From contig CAJFNE010000034.1 in assembly GCA_904393855.1 (NCBI GenBank), positions 1 through 12,628 of the forward strand: a DNA stretch of 12,628 nt, read 5' to 3'. Below are positions 12,294-12,628 of the stretch, one piece after another (positions within the stretch are counted from its first letter, which is position 1; every line of letters begins with the position of its first letter). The position numbers and the translations under genes are program-made. The notes below the pieces were generated by a model that did no database searches, was not told the origin of the DNA, and saw only the letters and a program-made list of their open reading frames with translations. The DNA comes from an uncultured Oscillibacter sp. (GTDB lineage: Bacteria > Bacillota > Clostridia > Oscillospirales > Oscillospiraceae).

Positions 12294-12628
12294 ATGACCA
12301 TTGAGGAGCAGTACGACCATCTGGAGGCCACGATCCGCGGCTATAATCAGGCGGCGGACTTCGAGCGGATTCATGCCGCCTACGAATTCGCACGGGAGGC
12401 GCATAAGGACCAGAAGCGCAAGAGCGGCGAGCCCTATATCATCCACCCCCTGGCGGTGGCACAGATCGTGGCGGAGGAGCTGAGGCTGGACAGCGAGTCC
12501 ATCGAGGCCGCCCTCCTGCACGATGTTATCGAGGATACGGAGGCCACCGAGGAACAGGTGGCCAAGCTCTTCTCCCCCACGGTGGCCGCCCTGGTGGAGG
12601 GGGTCAGCAAGCTGACCCGCATCCAGTA
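12294..12628 (+). CDS. relA: RelA/SpoT-type (p)ppGpp synthetase/hydrolase, N-terminal part
   Basis: Bifunctional stringent-response enzyme (Rel). Only 111 codons are in the window. They contain the start of the HD hydrolase domain: RKSGEPYIIHPLAVA (42-55, H51), LLHDVIEDT (74-82, H76/D77 and catalytic E80/D81) and GVSKLTRIQ at the edge. The intact HD motif predicts a working (p)ppGpp hydrolase. Synthetase, TGS and ACT domains would lie beyond the window, so a small hydrolase-only protein cannot be fully excluded. The ATG follows GGGGAGGTGA, which overlaps the recJ stop. In Bacillus an adenine phosphoribosyltransferase gene (apt) usually lies between recJ and relA; it is absent here. Confidence 0.93.
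   Translation, partial: MTIEEQYDHLEATIRGYNQAADFERIHAAYEFAREAHKDQKRKSGEPYIIHPLAVAQIVAEELRLDSESIEAALLHDVIEDTEATEEQVAKLFSPTVAALVEGVSKLTRIQ

Noticed and set aside
1..12628. CRISPR array, tRNA, rRNA, insertion sequence or origin
   Set aside because: No regularly spaced repeats, cloverleaf, transposase or DnaA-box cluster was seen by reading. A covariance search would be the proper test.

Overview
This window looks like the chromosome of a GC-rich, spore-forming member of the Firmicutes, most likely an Oscillospiraceae relative of Flavonifractor, Lawsonibacter or Oscillibacter. The clues are strong AGGAGG ribosome-binding sites, intrinsic terminators after most units, a SpoIIP sporulation hydrolase, BlaI/BlaR1-type regulation, an S-layer-homology protein and the rpsF-ssb-rpsR cluster. 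The species assignment is inference; no 16S or search result is available.

Layout, left to right. (1) 1-534, minus: the 5' part of a secreted SLH-domain protein, with a sigma-A-like promoter and a long, strongly foldable 5' leader. (2) 550-1942: a weak plus-strand promoter and ribosome-binding site aimed into a terminator, then, on minus, an unusual 426-aa protein made of two degenerate tyrosine-recombinase catalytic domains followed by two winged helices. (3) 2036-3196, minus: an unrecognised 107-aa protein and a TetR-family regulator with a DhaS-like N-terminus, separated by an inverted repeat and a strong terminator. (4) 3222-6257, minus: a compact operon of a BlaI-like repressor, a BlaR1-like M56 metalloprotease without a recognisable penicillin-binding domain, and a polytopic membrane protein. 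It is driven by a promoter carrying two TACA-NN-TGTA operators. (5) 6455-8901, plus: a 50-aa helical protein, endonuclease IV (nfo) and spoIIP. (6) 8910-10054, minus: rpsF-ssb-rpsR, with a foldable rpsF leader that may be an S6:S18 autoregulatory element. (7) 10104-12628, plus: recJ and the start of a RelA/SpoT-type (p)ppGpp synthetase/hydrolase.

The genes fall into housekeeping blocks (DNA repair and replication: nfo, ssb, recJ; translation: rpsF, rpsR; stringent response: relA; sporulation: spoIIP) and a regulatory/envelope block on the left. In the BlaI/BlaR1 operon the protease presumably senses an extracellular signal through its roughly 340-residue C-terminal region and relieves BlaI repression of its own operon; the ligand is unknown. 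There is no phage, insertion sequence, CRISPR array, tRNA or rRNA. The least expected items are the double dead-recombinase/winged-helix protein, the non-penicillin-binding BlaR1 sensor, and the structured leaders of the SLH and rpsF genes.
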